Origin: Coriaria nepalensis
Lineage: Eukaryota > Streptophyta > Magnoliopsida > Cucurbitales > Coriariaceae
Reading direction: 5' to 3'
Assembly: GCA_027186245.1 (NCBI GenBank)
Contig: CP114482.1
Span: 1,865,001 to 1,929,000, forward strand
DNA: 64,000 bases
Shown: positions 61,801-64,000 of the stretch, piece after piece
How positions within the stretch are numbered: position 1 is the stretch's first letter
Layout of the letters: each line of letters opens with the position of its first letter
Notes under the pieces: generated by a model
The model's database searches: none
What the model was told of the DNA's origin: nothing
The model's input: the letters and a program-made list of their open reading frames with translations, nothing else
Program-made: the position numbers and the translations under genes

Positions 61801-62231
61801 ATGATGAGTACATTATTATCGGATCAGCAAACATAAACCAGAGGTCAATGGATGGAGCTAGGGACTCAGAGATAGCCATGGGAGCCTATCAACCACATCA
61901 ACTATCAAGGCATGAGCCGGCTCGTGGTCAGATCCATGGGTTCCGTATGTCACTATGGTACGAACACCTTGGCATGCTAGACGACTCCTTCCTTCAGCCA
62001 GAGGGCTCAGAGTGCATAAACAAAGTGAATCAGATTGCAGATAAGTACTGGGATCTCTATTCGAGTGAGAGGCTTGAACATGATCTGCCAGGTCATCTCT
62101 TACGCTACCCAATTAATATTTCTAGTGAAGGAGAGATCACTGAGCTGCCCGGATTTGAGCATTTCCCCGACACAAAGGCTCGTATTCTCGGTGCCAAATC
62201 TGAATTCATGCCTCCAATCCTCACCACTTAG
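58887..62231 (+). CDS. PLDALPHA1: Phospholipase D alpha (PLDalpha1 type)
   Basis: Three coding exons: 58887-58979, 59732-61631 and 61798-62231. They total 2427 nt, or 808 aa, the standard PLD-alpha length. The N-terminal C2 domain (about 1-150) starts [18 protein letters not shown] and binds calcium and phospholipid. Two HKD catalytic motifs are present: HHQKIVVVD at about 330-338 and HAKMMIVDD at 659-667, with IYIENQYF between them. The C-terminus ends in the family pattern [20 protein letters not shown]. The enzyme hydrolyses phosphatidylcholine and similar lipids to phosphatidic acid, acting in ABA, drought and wounding responses. Intron 1 (752 nt) contains an in-frame upstream ATG at 59399 that is not the true start, because the C2 N-terminus is encoded by exon 1. 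It could equally be the PLDalpha2 co-orthologue. Confidence 0.97.
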
Positions 62232-62475
62232 AAATGTGATTTCTTGCAAACTTGGCATCTTTTTGTTTTTTTTTTTGTTTTACATATAATAATTTATCAT
62301 ATTGCTCTATAGTAGTACTATGATGTCACCGTTGTGCATTACCAGTGTTTTTTCAGAGTGTGCTTTGATGTTGATTGGTCTTAACTTTTGAATATCATTT
62401 CATATGATTTGGTGTAGAACTGGGGTTTTGTATAGACTTATTTTGTTCTGTGACTTGTACTTTCTTCTCTTACAG

Positions 62476-62636
62476 CTAGGGTTGTGCAAGTGTCCATTTC
62501 GGTTGGCATTAACACTCAATTTTAGTTCCGTCGGTATACCAACCGTAATACTCACTCCACCGGTCGGTGGTGTAAGTTTCGGTCGGTGTCGCGGTCGGTG
62601 GAAACCGCACCTAAACCTACTTTTGCACAAGCCTAG
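62476..62636. mobile_element. MITE, hAT-like, 161 bp
   Basis: Terminal inverted repeats of about 18 bp: CTAGGGTTGTGCAAGTGT at 62476-62493, and the reverse complement of the right end reads CTAGGCTTGTGCAAAAGT (62619-62636). The interior has GTCGGT-type words typical of small hAT MITEs. No clear 8-bp target duplication remains, so it is probably old. It lies about 245 bp after the PLD stop codon and may be within its 3' UTR. Confidence 0.72.
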
Positions 62637-63179
62637 TCCCAGCTTCTTCACTTTCTTATTTTGTAAACGCCGTTTGCATTAGTACAGTAGTTAGTATAGT
62701 ACAGGGAGGGTAATTATGTATTTAATTACAGATTTCCGAAAGAGATGGTAACATGGATTAAATAAATTTCATGTTTAAGAAAAAGTTATGGAAAATCAAA
62801 AAAGATAATCCAGAAGATGAATCCACCGGATTTGGATTCTGTCCGAATCATACGGGTTCGAATCGACTCCGGCTCACTTCTGAAAATGATTTATAATTGT
62901 TAATTTTTTTTATCTCATCTTTCATATGAAGTTATAAGTAAATTAATTTTCACCATTCGTCTAAATCCTAAGTCTGAACTGGATCCAAATCCAAATAGAC
63001 CAGGAAGCTTTCTGACCGCAGATAAACCAAGGAGACACCATCAAGTTGAGTCGTTGATCGCTTGCCCCACCCAAAAGCCTAACCAACTCTCCGACCTCGC
63101 CGCGTGGCATTTTGCACTAAACCAAATCCAACCCAAACTCTAATTCCTACTCCGGTTCACGCTCATCTAAACATAATTG
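62637..63179. other. Intergenic region between PLD and the small membrane-protein gene
   Basis: PLD 3' flank and promoter side of the next gene. No separate gene recognised. Confidence 0.5.
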
Positions 63180-63187
63180 TATATAAA
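63180..63187 (+). promoter_or_regulatory. TATA box of the gene at 63251
   Basis: TATATAAA, 64 bp upstream of the start codon, followed by a CA-rich leader. Confidence 0.6.
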
Positions 63188-63250
63188 CCTCCACATCCCC
63201 AAATTTTAAACAAAACACACCCAAAACCATATACACACGGTCCATCAATC

Positions 63251-63801
63251 ATGTCTTCTGTTCTTCATTCACCAGGTCTAGTCTTAGCCATGGGCGCTGC
63301 TCTCTCCACCACCTTCATCTACCTCGCTTTCTCCAAACGAAACAAGATCACCGAGTTACTCTCCGAAAATCACGACCATGATCCCGACATGAATCCCGAC
63401 AAACAACTTGTTCGACGTTCTTGTCTCTCTTCAGGTACGTCGTATTTATTATTCTTTTTTTGTAGTACTAACAGAATTTGGAACGTTTATATGATCATGA
63501 ACAATCGGGTTCTTGTTTTTTAGGTGATAACAAGAGGGAAATGAATAAGAAGAAGAAGAAGAAGAAAGTGAGATTTGCTGAGGATGTGAAGGAGCCAAAA
63601 AGTGAGAGTTATAGTAAAGAATACTTCAGAAAGGTGAATTACTATGACAAGATGACAACGAGGAAGAAACAGACAGTCAATGGAACCAGAAACTGTAGAT
63701 CATCGTACGATCAGGTTGAAAGAATGCAGGAAAATCGGATTGCTTTGTACAGTGGAATTCTGAATGACAGTTTGCATGGAGTTGAAATGGAATGCTCTTA
63801 A
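63251..63801 (+). CDS. Plant-specific small membrane-anchored protein, unknown function
   Basis: Two coding exons, 63251-63434 and 63524-63801, total 462 nt or 153 aa, with a split Gly codon and GT-AG intron. A hydrophobic segment near residues 9-27 (LVLAMGAALSTTFIYLAFS) looks like a membrane anchor or signal anchor. It is followed by a soluble, charged region with an acidic/His patch (ENHDHDPDMNPD), a poly-Lys run leading into KKVRFAEDVKEP, and a C-terminal tail. Short plant proteins with a KKVRFAEDV-like motif are common, but no function is assigned from the sequence. The ATG is chosen because it follows the TATA box at good spacing and begins the hydrophobic segment. An upstream in-frame ATG at 63104 is too near the TATA box. 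Confidence 0.75.
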
Positions 63802-63883
63802 TGAAAAATTTAATTAATTAATTAATTAATTATAATTTAATTTTCTTTTCCTAATTAGCCCTTTTTTCCTTTTCGTTCTAGAA

Positions 63884-63915
<32 letters not shown>

Positions 63916-64000
63916 GTGGTTAGCGGGAAGACACAGAAACCTTGGTCTTTTCTGGTGGGTTTTGTAAATAGTGGTGTAGACCTTGTCCAACTCATTCTCT
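63802..64000. other. 3' flank with poly-T run
   Basis: (TTAA)n-like patch then a run of about 28 T at 63888-63915. No gene seen before the window ends. Confidence 0.6.

Noticed and set aside
1..64000. CRISPR arrays, phage or bacterial operon features
   Set aside because: No spaced direct-repeat array, and gene structure is plainly plant nuclear with spliceosomal introns.

Overview
This window is plant nuclear DNA, almost certainly from a eudicot. It is AT-rich and carries intron-containing genes with plant-only families: NODULIN HOMEOBOX, the TPLATE-complex subunit LOLITA, bifunctional HISN4, a MAPK-substrate protein and P-class PPR proteins. It also holds plant retroelement debris and many AT and GA microsatellites. 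The species cannot be named from sequence alone. I found no CRISPR array, operon, rRNA or convincing tRNA.

Layout, left to right. The 3' end of a UTP5/WDR43-like ribosome-biogenesis gene (+, 114-799) is followed closely by BRCC36 (+, 1355-4592), a JAMM deubiquitinase with a U12-type AT-AC intron. Next come a three-finger RanBP2-type zinc-finger gene (-, 7594-8393), a LINE fragment (about 11.4 kb), a decayed BADC gene (+, 12.4-13.2 kb) and two small minus-strand peptide ORFs (13.9 and 14.3-14.5 kb). A frameshifted F-box/kelch relic (+, 16 kb), GINS subunit PSF1 (-, 17.1-18.5 kb), a MASS-type MAPK substrate (+, 21 kb), a cysteine-rich secreted peptide (+, 23.9-24.4 kb) and a glyoxalase-I-like gene (-, 26.7-27.6 kb) follow. 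NODULIN HOMEOBOX (-, 29.9-35.4 kb, 18 coding exons) and HISN4 (-, 40.4-45.0 kb, 19 coding exons) flank a Ty1/copia relic (36-38.2 kb) and a PPR relic (39.8-40.2 kb). A PPR pseudogene (-, 46-48.5 kb), an intact mitochondrial-type PPR gene (-, 50.7-51.9 kb), a rhomboid scrap (-, 53 kb), LOLITA (-, 54.6-56.0 kb), phospholipase D alpha (+, 58.9-62.2 kb) with a MITE just downstream, and a small membrane protein gene (+, 63.25-63.8 kb) complete the window.

The genes are ordinary housekeeping and regulatory loci on independent promoters; they share no pathway. From memory of Arabidopsis locus numbers, BRCC36, PSF1, MASS, glyoxalase and the intact PPR match At1g80210, 80190, 80180, 80160 and 80150 in perfect order, and LOLITA matches At1g15370 in the paralogous block. 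PLD, the PPR pseudogene and the BADC pseudogene match At1g52570, 52620 and 52670, also in order. So two Arabidopsis blocks appear interleaved here, and two of the three members of the second block are dead genes.

No wholly new system was recognised. The most notable points are the AT-AC intron in BRCC36, an in-frame 111-nt intron that splits its JAMM aspartate codon, a GC-AG intron at the amidotransferase/cyclase border of HISN4, an in-frame stop inside the acidic tail of the UTP5-like gene, recurrent GA tracts just upstream of start codons, and several gene corpses. Exon coordinates were derived by hand from splice signals and reading-frame closure; every multi-exon CDS listed sums to a multiple of three.
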